This document shows, in pieces, positions 8,343 through 16,866 of a stretch of DNA of 64,000 bases. Under the pieces are notes generated by a model. That model worked only from the letters and a program-made list of their open reading frames with translations, was not told the DNA's origin and ran no database searches. The stretch is from Alphaproteobacteria bacterium HT1-32 (GTDB lineage: Bacteria > Pseudomonadota > Alphaproteobacteria > Rhodospirillales > HT1-32). Made by a program: the position numbers and the translations under genes. Location of the stretch: positions 62,001-126,000 of the forward strand of contig WJPL01000002.1 of NCBI GenBank assembly GCA_009649675.1, written 5' to 3'. Position 1 is the first letter of the stretch. Every line of letters begins with the position of its first letter.

Positions 8343-9691
8343 ACGCAGATGTCATGCTGATCGATGACGAAAAGCATCTGCGCACGGCCTGTGAACAGGC
8401 GCTGGACCTGGCCGGACTGACAGTGGAATGCCATGCCCGGGGAACCGAGGTGCTGGCGGGCCTGTCACGCACCTGGGCGGGGGTTATTGTCAGCGATGTG
8501 AAGATGCCGGGTATCGACGGGCTGACCCTGATGAACCGGGTCATGGCGCTGGATCCGGAAATACCGGTTATCCTGATGACCGGGCATGGTGATGTGCCGA
8601 TGGCTGTCGATGCCATGCGGGACGGGGCTTATGACTTCATCGAGAAACCGTTCCCCTCGGAGAAACTGGTCGGTGCGGTGCGGCGGGCGCTGGAAAAACG
8701 GCGTTTGGTTATCCAGAATCGGGCTTTGCAGGATGCTCTTGATACGGTTGGTCCTCTGGAACGGCGGATTGTCGGGCAGGACAAGACGATCATTGACCTG
8801 CGTCGTCAGGTCGCGGCGTTCGGTCCCATCGGCGCCGATGTTCTGATTGTCGGCGAAACCGGCACGGGCAAGGAACTGGTGGCGCGCAGCCTGCATGAGC
8901 TTTCATCCCGCGCGGAGGCCCGGTTTGTGCCAATCAACTGCGGTGCCCTGCCAGACAGCCTGATCGAAAGCGAACTGTTCGGGCATGAAGAGGGGGCCTT
9001 TACCGGGGCCAGCAAGCAGCGCCTCGGCAAGTTTGAATATGCCAATGGCGGGACATTGTTCCTTGATGAGATTGAGAGCATGCCGGTCGAACTGCAACCC
9101 AGACTGCTGCGGGTTTTGCAGGACCGGCGGATTGTCCGGCTGGGATCGAACACGGAACGGCCTGTGGATGTGCGGGTCATCGCGGCAACGAATGAAGACC
9201 TGCTGGTTGCGGCGGGCCGGGGCAGCTTCCGGACCGACCTCTATTACCGGCTGAATGTCTTATCCCTGCCACTGCCCGCGCTGCGGCAACGCCGCTCTGA
9301 TATTCCGCTGCTGTTTCATCATTTCGTCGGGCTGGCGGCAACCCGCTTCAAATGTACGCCGCCTGAAATGTCGCCCTTGCAGTTGCAGCAGTTGCTGACC
9401 CATGACTGGCCGGGAAACGTGCGTGAACTTGAGAATGTCGCCATGCGTTTCGCGCTGGGGCTGGGTGTGGGAACCGGTTCGGGAACGATTACCCCTGCTG
9501 ATGCAGAGGATTATTCCGGGGGCACGCTGACGGAAAAGGTTGCGGGGTATGAGAAACGGTTGATTGAACAGGCCCTTATGGCGAATGACGGCAGCATCAA
9601 GGCCACTTATGAACAGCTCGGTCTGGCGCGCAAGACGCTGTATGACAAGATGAAAAAATACGGCCTGAATGACCCCGGCCGGGCTGAATAG
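8339..9691 (+). CDS. dctD: Sigma-54-dependent response regulator DctD-like
   Basis: A 450-aa NtrC-family activator. The receiver domain (1-120) has the phospho-acceptor Asp near residue 53 in SDVKMPGIDG. The AAA+ domain has Walker A GETGTGKE and the sigma-54 contact loop GAFTGA. A Fis-type helix-turn-helix closes the protein (IKATYEQLGLARKTLYDKM). The ATGA overlap with dctB implies translational coupling. The intact GAFTGA loop, together with the consensus -24/-12 promoter just downstream, makes activation of dctPQM by this protein the most direct reading. Confidence 0.93.
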   Translation: MNADVMLIDDEKHLRTACEQALDLAGLTVECHARGTEVLAGLSRTWAGVIVSDVKMPGIDGLTLMNRVMALDPEIPVILMTGHGDVPMAVDAMRDGAYDFIEKPFPSEKLVGAVRRALEKRRLVIQNRALQDALDTVGPLERRIVGQDKTIIDLRRQVAAFGPIGADVLIVGETGTGKELVARSLHELSSRAEARFVPINCGALPDSLIESELFGHEEGAFTGASKQRLGKFEYANGGTLFLDEIESMPVELQPRLLRVLQDRRIVRLGSNTERPVDVRVIAATNEDLLVAAGRGSFRTDLYYRLNVLSLPLPALRQRRSDIPLLFHHFVGLAATRFKCTPPEMSPLQLQQLLTHDWPGNVRELENVAMRFALGLGVGTGSGTITPADAEDYSGGTLTEKVAGYEKRLIEQALMANDGSIKATYEQLGLARKTLYDKMKKYGLNDPGRAE

Positions 9692-9740
9692 GCAGAAGAT
9701 GCCTGTGGCGATATTCCCCACATGCCCTGATAAATATGTG

Positions 9741-9761
9741 CAGGAAATTACCCATTTCCTG
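9741..9761. promoter_or_regulatory. Candidate upstream activating sequence for DctD
   Basis: A perfect inverted repeat CAGGAAAT-TACCC-ATTTCCTG is centred about 100 bp upstream of the -24 element of the dctP promoter. That is the distance expected for an enhancer-type site of an NtrC-family activator. A weaker pair, TGTGG/CCACA (9704-9722), lies just before it. It has no T-tract, so it is unlikely to be a terminator of dctD. Confidence 0.5.
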
Positions 9762-9850
9762 TCCCCGGGATGCCTCCTTTGCATGATCGGGTTTTCCGGA
9801 CGTGGCCGGTCGTGCGGCTTTGATTTGGCACCGGCAGGCAGAGCTGTTTC

Positions 9851-9866
9851 TGGCACAGCGGTTGCT
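9851..9866 (+). promoter_or_regulatory. Sigma-54 (-24/-12) promoter of dctPQM
   Basis: TGGCACAGCGGTTGCT is a full match to TGGCAC-N5-TTGC(A/T), the consensus for RpoN holoenzyme. It lies 79 nt upstream of the dctP start codon and directly after dctD. The transcription start is expected around 9876-9878. Confidence 0.85.
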
Positions 9867-9944
9867 ATGAAACTGGTGTGATTATCAACGGCCGACGAAC
9901 GGTCGGCTGAAACAAGCTCTGTAACCCCTCCGGGAGGATATCCA

Positions 9945-10949
9945 ATGCGCAAGACAACTGCTGCCATTCTGGCGACTGTCGCTCTTTCCTTCTCTGCTGC
10001 ACCGGCGCTCGCGAACTGCGATCCCGGCGAAATGGTGATCAAGTTCAGCCATGTTACCAACACCGACAAGCACCCGAAGGGTATTGCCGCGAGTATGGTC
10101 GCTGATCGTGTGAACGCCGAAATGAACGGCAAGGCCTGCATGCAGGTTTTCGGTAACTCCAGCCTGTATGATGACGACAAGGTTCTCGAAGCAATGCTTC
10201 AGGGCGATGTCCAGCTGGCGGCACCATCACTGTCGAAATTTGAAACCTTCACCAAGAAATTCCGCGTGTTCGACCTGCCTTTCATATTCAAAGATGTCGA
10301 TGCGGTTGACCGTTATCAGAATTCCAAGGACGGTCAGGCGCTGCTTGATTCGATGAAGCGCCGCGGGCTGCAGGGTATCGCCTTCTGGCATAACGGCATG
10401 AAACAGCTTTCGGCCAGCAAGCCGCTGCTGGTCCCTGCCGATGCGAAGGGCCTGAAGTTCCGTATTCAGCCGTCGGATGTGCTGCAGGCACAGTTCGAGG
10501 CGCTGGGTGCCAACCCGCAGAAAATGGCTTTCAGCGAAGTTTATGGCGCCCTGCAGACCAAGGTCGTCGACGGTCAGGAAAACACCTGGTCCAATATCTA
10601 TGGCCAGAAATTCTTTGAAGTGCAGGACGGCTCCACTGAAACCAACCACGGCATTATTGATTATCTCGTGGTTGCCTCGAACGAATGGTGGGACGGTCTG
10701 CCCGGTGATCTGCGCGATCAGCTTGCGACCATCATCAGGGAAGTCACGGAAGAGCGTAACGCGGAATCGACCAAGGTGAACGAAGAAGCCAAGGCTGCGA
10801 TCATTGCTGCCGGTGGTGTTATCCGCACTCTCGACGACGAACAGCGCGCGCTGTGGGTCAAGGCGATGAAACCGGTCTGGGCCAAGTTTGAAGATGGCAT
10901 CGGCGCTGACGTTATTGCCGCCGCTGTATCCTACAACAGTCCGAACTGA
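9945..10949 (+). CDS. dctP: C4-dicarboxylate TRAP transporter binding protein DctP
   Basis: A 334-aa periplasmic binding protein with a Sec signal peptide (residues 1-23, ending APALA-N). The mature start VIKFSHVTNTDKHPKG and the segment FSEVYGALQTKVVDGQENTWSNIY are diagnostic of DctP proteins; the Arg in GLKFRIQPSDV is the carboxylate ligand. GGGAGG precedes the ATG. It is the first gene of dctPQM behind a sigma-54 promoter and next to dctBD. The likely ligands are succinate, malate or fumarate, inferred from that context. Confidence 0.94.
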   Translation: MRKTTAAILATVALSFSAAPALANCDPGEMVIKFSHVTNTDKHPKGIAASMVADRVNAEMNGKACMQVFGNSSLYDDDKVLEAMLQGDVQLAAPSLSKFETFTKKFRVFDLPFIFKDVDAVDRYQNSKDGQALLDSMKRRGLQGIAFWHNGMKQLSASKPLLVPADAKGLKFRIQPSDVLQAQFEALGANPQKMAFSEVYGALQTKVVDGQENTWSNIYGQKFFEVQDGSTETNHGIIDYLVVASNEWWDGLPGDLRDQLATIIREVTEERNAESTKVNEEAKAAIIAAGGVIRTLDDEQRALWVKAMKPVWAKFEDGIGADVIAAAVSYNSPN

Positions 10950-10983
10950 ACCCTCTCAAAGACAGGTAACTGACCAGTATCGT

Positions 10984-11014
10984 TCAGGCGGCTTCCGGAA
11001 CCGGGGCCGCCTGA
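10984..11014 (+). promoter_or_regulatory. Intercistronic hairpin between dctP and dctQ
   Basis: TCAGGCGGC and GCCGCCTGA form a perfect 9-bp stem with a 13-nt loop but no T-tract. Such structures between a binding-protein gene and its permease genes usually protect the upstream mRNA or attenuate downstream expression, giving excess binding protein. Confidence 0.6.
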
Positions 11015-11060
11015 GCTTTATGGCCATCTGGAAAAACAAATCAGCCTCCGGGAGGATGGG

Positions 11061-11681
11061 ATGCCAAAAGGTTCAGGCAGCGGGATCGGACGCCTTATCG
11101 ACAATCTGGAAGAGGGTCTGATCGCCCTGCTTCTGGGCCTCATGACACTGGTGACTTTCGCCAATGTCATCGCCCGCTATGTGTTCAATTCCAATATTCT
11201 GTGGGCGCTGGAAACCACGGTTTTCCTGTTCGCCTGGTTGGTGCTGATCGGCGCATCCTACTGCGTAAAGAAGAACAGCCATCTGGGGGTCGATGTGGTG
11301 CTGGGGGCTTTATCTCCGGCGTTGCGCAAACTCATGGGAATTTTTGCTGTCTCGGCCTGCATCGCGTTCTGTCTGCTGCTGCTGTACGGCTCGTGGGCCT
11401 ACTGGCTGCCTTTCGCTACGAAGCAGGCCTTCTATGAGGTCAATGACATCCCCATGCCGGGCTATCTCCAGTTCATCGCGGATCTGGTGAACGGGGGCGA
11501 AAAGTATGAGAAAATCCCGCGCTTCATTCCCTATTTCGCCCTGCCTCTGGGTGTCAGCCTGCTGACCCTGCGGTTTGTGCAGGCTGGCTGGTATATCCTC
11601 AAAGGCGACCAGCAGATGGTCATCGCCAGCCACGAAGTCGAGGAACAACTGGTCGCTGCCTCCTCTGGCCGGGAGGGCTGA
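11061..11681 (+). CDS. dctQ: TRAP transporter small permease DctQ
   Basis: A 206-aa four-helix membrane subunit. Hydrophobic segments lie at about residues 20-40, 52-72, 93-118 and 150-170. The DctQ-like segment VFNSNILWALETTVFLFAW, followed by YCVKKNSHLGVDVV, is clear. It pairs with DctM to couple dicarboxylate uptake to the sodium or proton gradient. The ATG at 11061 follows GGGAGG by 5 nt. It ends 2 nt before dctM. The insertion between helices 3 and 4 (about 30 polar residues, GGEKYEKIPR) makes it somewhat longer than the smallest DctQ proteins. Confidence 0.92.
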   Translation: MPKGSGSGIGRLIDNLEEGLIALLLGLMTLVTFANVIARYVFNSNILWALETTVFLFAWLVLIGASYCVKKNSHLGVDVVLGALSPALRKLMGIFAVSACIAFCLLLLYGSWAYWLPFATKQAFYEVNDIPMPGYLQFIADLVNGGEKYEKIPRFIPYFALPLGVSLLTLRFVQAGWYILKGDQQMVIASHEVEEQLVAASSGREG

Positions 11682-11683
11682 TC

Positions 11684-13057
11684 ATGACTGTTGTCCTGCT
11701 GTTTGGTCTGGTCATTGGCCTGCTGCTGATCGGGGTGCCGATTGCCATCAGCCTTGGTCTGTCCTCGATGATTTTCCTGCTGCTTTATTCAGAGGCATCA
11801 CTCGCCTCGATTGCGCAGATGATGTTCAATGCCTTCGCCGGACATTACACGCTGCTGGCGATTCCGTTCTTTATTCTGGCCTCGACCTTCATGTCGACCG
11901 GCGGTGTTGCGAACCGGATCATACGGTTTGCGGTGGCCAGTGTCGGCCATTACCCGGGTGGTCTGGCGATTGCCGGTGTCTTCGCCTGCATGCTGTTCGC
12001 TGCCCTTTCCGGGTCTTCCCCGGCGACGGTGGTTGCCATCGGCAGTATCGTGATCGCGGGTATGCGGCAGGTCGGCTACAGCAGGGAATTTGCTGCGGGT
12101 GTGATCTGCAATGCCGGTACTCTCGGCATTCTGATACCGCCCTCCATTGTCATGGTGGTCTATGCGGCGTCCGTTGATGTGTCGGTTGGGCGCATGTTCC
12201 TGGCGGGGGTCATTCCCGGCCTGATCGCCGGTCTCATGCTGATGGTGGCGATTTATATCTATGCCCGTATCAAGGGGCTGCCGTCAGAACCACGCGCCTC
12301 CTGGTCAGAACGGTTTCGGGCCGCGCGTCGTGCGGGCTGGGGCCTGTTCCTGATCGTGATCATTCTGGGCGGCATTTATGGCGGTGTCTTCACACCGACT
12401 GAAGCGGCTGCGGTTGCCGCTGTCTATGCCTTTCTGATTGCCAATTTTGTCTATCGGGACATGGGGCCGCTGAAAGGTGCAGATGGTGAGAATGCCAGCC
12501 TGATGCAGCGTCCGTCGGCTTTGCTGACGGTCTGGACTCATCCGGATACCCGGAAATCCCTGCTGGATGCGGGCAAGCTGACCATCATGCTGATGTTCAT
12601 CATCGCCAACGCGCTGATCCTCAAGCATGTGCTGACGGAGGAACGGATTCCGCAGGCGATTACGGAAGTCATGCTGGCGGCCGGGTTCGGTCCGGTCATG
12701 TTCCTGATCGTCGTCAATATCCTGTTGCTGATTGGCGGTCAGTTCATGGAACCGTCGGGTCTGATTGTTATCGTCGCGCCGCTGGTTTTCCCGATTGCCA
12801 TCCAGCTTGGTGTCGACCCGATTCATCTCGGCATCATCATGGTGGTCAATATGGAAATTGGCATGATTACCCCGCCTGTCGGCCTGAACCTGTTTGTCAC
12901 TGCCGGTGTTGCGGGGATGTCAGTGATGAATGTGGTCAGGGCGGCGATGCCCTGGGTCGGGGTCATGTTCATTTTTCTGATCATTGTCACCTATGTACCG
13001 ATTCTGTCGACCTGGTTGCCGACCAGTCTGATGGGACCGGAGATCATTACGAAGTAA
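11684..13057 (+). CDS. dctM: TRAP transporter large permease DctM
   Basis: A 457-aa transport subunit with about 12 hydrophobic segments. Family hallmarks are GSSPATVVAIGSIV, GTLGILIPPSIVMVVYA and the C-terminal MEIGMITPPVGLNLFV. The cytoplasmic loop (about residues 200-300) is a little longer than in compact DctM proteins. It is the last gene of the dct operon and is convergent with the EEP-family gene. Confidence 0.95.
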   Translation: MTVVLLFGLVIGLLLIGVPIAISLGLSSMIFLLLYSEASLASIAQMMFNAFAGHYTLLAIPFFILASTFMSTGGVANRIIRFAVASVGHYPGGLAIAGVFACMLFAALSGSSPATVVAIGSIVIAGMRQVGYSREFAAGVICNAGTLGILIPPSIVMVVYAASVDVSVGRMFLAGVIPGLIAGLMLMVAIYIYARIKGLPSEPRASWSERFRAARRAGWGLFLIVIILGGIYGGVFTPTEAAAVAAVYAFLIANFVYRDMGPLKGADGENASLMQRPSALLTVWTHPDTRKSLLDAGKLTIMLMFIIANALILKHVLTEERIPQAITEVMLAAGFGPVMFLIVVNILLLIGGQFMEPSGLIVIVAPLVFPIAIQLGVDPIHLGIIMVVNMEIGMITPPVGLNLFVTAGVAGMSVMNVVRAAMPWVGVMFIFLIIVTYVPILSTWLPTSLMGPEIITK

Positions 13058-13109
13058 GGAATGTCTGATCCGGTTCCTGATGTCCGCGCTGCCTGATGTG
13101 GCAGGGGCG

Positions 13110-13799
13110 TCAGGAGCCGGGGATCTGGATTTCGGCAGTCAGCGGCAGATGGTCTGATGCCTGCCGATATTCCGGGTAGGTACGGGCCTGCCCGATCATC
13201 CCGGCAGGCCGTGACCATATCCGGTCGAGCGGCAGCAACGGAAACCGGGAGGGGAAGGTTCGCAGTCCGGTACGGTCTGCCATAACCCCGGCAAGTCCGG
13301 TCTTGCGGCGTTCCATCAGCCAGTTGTTGAAATCACCCATGACGATGAGCGGTAATGACCAGTCGCTGGTGATCAGCCGGCGCAGGATTGCAATCTGGTG
13401 TCTGCGCTCCCGTATTTTCAGTCCGAAATGGGTTGCGAGAACCCGCACCCGACCTTTCTTCCCGGACCGGATAACGGCTTCGATGACCCGTCTTGGCTCA
13501 TGGCCGTCCAGTGATATATCGTGGATTTTGCCAGACTGGATAGGGTGGCGGCTGGCCAGCATCTGACCGTAATGTCGGTCAGGTGTAATGATTGACCAGG
13601 CATAATGGCCGTGATCGCCAACGGCTTTCCGCAGGCCGTCGGCGGTTTTGCTGCGGCTGGTTTCATCGCCCCGGCATTCAACTTCCTGAAAAGCGGCGAT
13701 GTCCGGGGAAATGTTACTGATGGCCCGGTCGATCCGGGCAGGATCGTGCCGGCCGTCGGCACCGACAAAGCCGTGAATGTTCCACGATAAAAACCGCAT
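13110..13799 (-). CDS. Endonuclease/exonuclease/phosphatase (EEP) family protein
   Basis: A 229-aa DNase I-fold metal hydrolase. Catalytic segments occur in family order: LSWNIHG, FQEVE with the metal-binding Glu, ATHFGL, VMGDFNNW, and SDHLPL with the catalytic His. There is no signal peptide or membrane anchor. The ATG at 13799 begins exactly at the conserved first strand; a TTG at 13814 would add five residues. It lies immediately downstream of the phospholipase D-VTT gene (18 nt gap), so the two are probably co-transcribed, and a phospholipid or phosphodiester substrate is possible. Confidence 0.85.
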   Translation of the reverse strand: MRFLSWNIHGFVGADGRHDPARIDRAISNISPDIAAFQEVECRGDETSRSKTADGLRKAVGDHGHYAWSIITPDRHYGQMLASRHPIQSGKIHDISLDGHEPRRVIEAVIRSGKKGRVRVLATHFGLKIRERRHQIAILRRLITSDWSLPLIVMGDFNNWLMERRKTGLAGVMADRTGLRTFPSRFPLLPLDRIWSRPAGMIGQARTYPEYRQASDHLPLTAEIQIPGS

Positions 13800-13817
13800 G
13801 TTTTTTGACGTCAAGAT

Positions 13818-16019
13818 TCAGGCCGTACCGGCATTTCGCAGTTTTTCGGCCAGCGCCTGAAGGCCGAAGGACAGGGCAAGCCAGCAGGCGATGGCCAGTG
13901 CGAAAAGGGTCATTGACGTGGGGGTCGGATCAGACAGAACGGCACCAATCTGGTGGCCGAGAAGTGTCATGATCAGGATGCCCGGACCCATTCCGAGTAT
14001 AGTGCCGAGGATATAATCGCCAAACCGGATATGGCTGGCACCGGCAACCAGATTTATGACAGTGAAGGGTGCGATCGGCAGCATACGCAGGGCGGCGACA
14101 CTGAGGACGCCGCGTTTTGCGAGTTTGCGACTGAGCTTGTTGATCGTGATGCCCAGCAGGTTACGCATGATATCGCGACCGGCATAATGCCCCGCACCGT
14201 AGGTGACGATGGCACTGCATACCGAGCCTGTCAGGGCAAAGATGAAAGCCTGCACCGGGTCGAGCAACAGGCCGGTGACCGCAATCATGACGGTTACCGG
14301 AAACATGATGAAGCCGCCCAGCACAAAGCAGAGTGGTACAAGCAGAGGTATCCAGGCACTGCCGGCAAACTGGTTCAGCTGTTCTGCCAGATCGGCCGGG
14401 CTGGTCATCTGGGCCAGCGGTGTGAACCGCCAGATGGCGATAAGGACCAGAATGACGACTGCGCCGAACAGCGGCTTTACAAGGCGTCGTCGCCCCTGTC
14501 GCACGACCTGACCGCTGAACATGTCACCAACAAAATTCGGAGTGTCGATCGGGCGTTCCGGATCGGCGATGCTTTGTACGGTGAGAGAAATCTGGTCTTC
14601 GGGTGTGTCAGATATCTCTACCGGCTTCAGGCACCGGTCCTGTTCGGAGAAGCGATCGATGCATCGGATCAGGCCATCCTCGTCGATGGCCTTACGAATA
14701 GTGTCTGTGTCACAGTCCAGATGCTCTGCCAGCAGACGGGCGCGGATACAGGCGATGGTTTCCGATTCTTCATCCGTGCTGGCTTCAATGCTGAGATCAC
14801 ATTCCGTATCGGTTCGCATGGAGCGGTTGTTGATATTGGAGGAGCCGACCCGCAACAGCCGGTTATCAATGATCAGCAGCTTGGCGTGAACCATTACGCC
14901 CTCGCCGCTTGCGTCATCAGGCAGAGCCGGGAAGACCAGCCGCACACGGTCTGCCAGATCATTCTCGGCGATCCGGCGCATGAAGCGGATGCGTCCGAGA
15001 TTCATGCTGCGCTCTTCAAGCCAGCTCTGATGCACATTGGGAGCGACGATCAGGACTTCGAGATCCGGTTTTTCCTTCATGCAGGTGATCAGACTGTCAG
15101 CAACGGCATTTGCGGTCAGGAACTGGTTTTCGATATAGATGCATTTCTCGGCAGCTTCGATTGCCCTCTTGTACAGCGCTTCGACTTCATAAAAGCCGCC
15201 GGAACCATATTGGGGGGGCAGGGTGCGGGAGATGCTGATGCTGACCTTCTCGAATTCCGGATCAACGCTGTCGGGCCAGCAGTCGCCGGTCGGGTCAACG
15301 GCTGGCGGCTCGGTACAGCTTGCCAGCCGCCAGCGTTCACGCGCCAGATCCGCCATTGCCCCGGCTGCATCGCCATCGACGACCATCTGAATATCGTGGA
15401 ACGGGCGGTAGGGATTGCCGAGCGGGTCAACCCGTGCGTCGTTTGTCAGCGCATGTGACGGATCATCCCAGCGGTTGACGGCCAGATCAATGCCGCCGCT
15501 GAAGGCGACCGTATCGTCAATCACGACAATTTTCTGATGATGTGAGGAGCCAACGGGCAGCACGTCATCCAGGCATACCTTGATCTGGGCCGGGGTCATC
15601 CAGTCCAGATGTATCGAGGGCAGGGGCTCGCGTTCCAGGGCGTAAAGCATGGAATAGTCCCAGAGCAGAATGTGGATTTTCAGGTCCGGGGTCTTTTCCG
15701 CCAGGGCTGTCAGGAAGGGGCCGAGCGTCTCCGGAAAACCATCGTCCGGCGGCCCGTCAGGCCCGTAAAGAGGTGTTCGACTGTCGACATCCCATCCAGC
15801 GATGAAAACCGTCGACCTTGCCTTGATCAGGCTTTCCCGCAGGGCAGCATAATAAGGGGCAGCGTCAACCAGCACGGCGGCGCGGTTGGCGGTTTCGGTT
15901 CGCCAGCAGGTTTCGCCATCGACGAGGATCGGCTGGTCTTTCTGCATCATTCGGATTGTAGCTTTCTGTTCGTTTACAAGGACGTATACGCAATTCAGGG
16001 GTGAAAGTTCCGGTCGCAT
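13818..16019 (-). CDS. Phospholipase D-VTT domain fusion protein
   Basis: A 733-aa two-part protein. The N-terminal 480 residues carry two HKD motifs: HHQKIVVIDD followed by SGGID, and HAKLLIIDN followed by GSSNINNRS. These form one phospholipase D active site. The C-terminal part (about 515-733) begins with a TM helix and matches the SNARE-associated/VTT (DedA-like) membrane fold, with the typical FPVTVMIAVTG and ALRMLPIAPFTVINLVAG segments. The enzyme may therefore be anchored to the inner membrane and act on phospholipids. The start is uncertain: Met24/25 would remove an unconserved leader. It shares a transcription unit with the EEP gene. Confidence 0.88.
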   Translation of the reverse strand: MRPELSPLNCVYVLVNEQKATIRMMQKDQPILVDGETCWRTETANRAAVLVDAAPYYAALRESLIKARSTVFIAGWDVDSRTPLYGPDGPPDDGFPETLGPFLTALAEKTPDLKIHILLWDYSMLYALEREPLPSIHLDWMTPAQIKVCLDDVLPVGSSHHQKIVVIDDTVAFSGGIDLAVNRWDDPSHALTNDARVDPLGNPYRPFHDIQMVVDGDAAGAMADLARERWRLASCTEPPAVDPTGDCWPDSVDPEFEKVSISISRTLPPQYGSGGFYEVEALYKRAIEAAEKCIYIENQFLTANAVADSLITCMKEKPDLEVLIVAPNVHQSWLEERSMNLGRIRFMRRIAENDLADRVRLVFPALPDDASGEGVMVHAKLLIIDNRLLRVGSSNINNRSMRTDTECDLSIEASTDEESETIACIRARLLAEHLDCDTDTIRKAIDEDGLIRCIDRFSEQDRCLKPVEISDTPEDQISLTVQSIADPERPIDTPNFVGDMFSGQVVRQGRRRLVKPLFGAVVILVLIAIWRFTPLAQMTSPADLAEQLNQFAGSAWIPLLVPLCFVLGGFIMFPVTVMIAVTGLLLDPVQAFIFALTGSVCSAIVTYGAGHYAGRDIMRNLLGITINKLSRKLAKRGVLSVAALRMLPIAPFTVINLVAGASHIRFGDYILGTILGMGPGILIMTLLGHQIGAVLSDPTPTSMTLFALAIACWLALSFGLQALAEKLRNAGTA

Positions 16020-16091
16020 CCGGATTGCGTTCTGCTGTCCGGCGGCTAACCTGCTTATCCCCTTATCTGAATGATAGCATCGGGCAGTGTG

Positions 16092-16721
16092 ATGACGACA
16101 ACCGGTCCTGACTATATCGATTTATGGCCGACCCGCATGTTGCGTTTTTCGCTGCCGGGATCTGCTGCGGCGAATCCGCTGCTGGCAGAGCTTATCAGAC
16201 AGGCGGACAGCCAGAGATCAGAAATGACCACCAGCTATCTGGAGTCCGACTTTCTGCGTACTGACCATCCGGTTATCGAATGGCTGGGGAACTGTCTCCG
16301 GCGGGCTGTGCAGGATTATGCGACCAGTCTGGGTATTGACTATACACTCGATTACAGCCTTCAGGGCTGGGCGAATCTCAACCGCTTCGGGGATTACCAT
16401 AACCTCCACAATCATCCGCATAGCTGGCTGAGCGGCACTTACTATGTGCAGATGCCGGATGGTACTGACGATCTGCCGGGCCGTGATGACCGGAATCCCG
16501 GTGCGATCAGCTTTTTCGACCCGCGGGGGCAGGCGAATATGAATGCCATTAAAGGAGACGGGCAGGTCGATCCCGAATACCGGGTTACGCCGGCCGCTGG
16601 CGACCTGCTGCTCTGGCCGGCTTTCCTGCATCATCTGGTTCACCCGAATCTGAGCCAGGAACAGCGGATGTCAGTTTCCTTCAATGTGGTGCTGAAATGG
16701 CGGGACAGCTACCTGCCGTGA
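16092..16721 (+). CDS. 2OG-Fe(II) oxygenase-like protein (TIGR02466-type)
   Basis: A 209-aa soluble protein of the double-stranded beta-helix class. It begins DYIDLWPTRMLRFSLP and has the conserved HNHPHSWLSGTYYV segment, supplying candidate iron ligands, with a distal LWPAFLHHLVHPN. This pattern belongs to a conserved family annotated as putative 2-oxoglutarate/Fe(II)-dependent oxygenase; its substrate is unknown. The ATG at 16092 is preferred because family members start close to this point; the ATG at 16071 would add seven residues. It is divergent from the PLD-VTT gene. Confidence 0.75.
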   Translation: MTTTGPDYIDLWPTRMLRFSLPGSAAANPLLAELIRQADSQRSEMTTSYLESDFLRTDHPVIEWLGNCLRRAVQDYATSLGIDYTLDYSLQGWANLNRFGDYHNLHNHPHSWLSGTYYVQMPDGTDDLPGRDDRNPGAISFFDPRGQANMNAIKGDGQVDPEYRVTPAAGDLLLWPAFLHHLVHPNLSQEQRMSVSFNVVLKWRDSYLP

Positions 16722-16866
16722 ACCCGTCCCGGACAGCAGGTGATATATCTCCGGATTGACTTAACTGATCCGGGAATATCAGATGCAGCCCAAGAATAAA
16801 AAGCCTGCAACAACCTGTATTCTGCGGGTTATCAGCCTATCAACCATCATCTCGGGGAGAGAACAG

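Noticed and set aside
13953-15458. A 501-aa open frame antisense to the PLD-VTT gene
   Set aside because: The real gene on the other strand has two HKD motifs. This frame has no recognisable domain.
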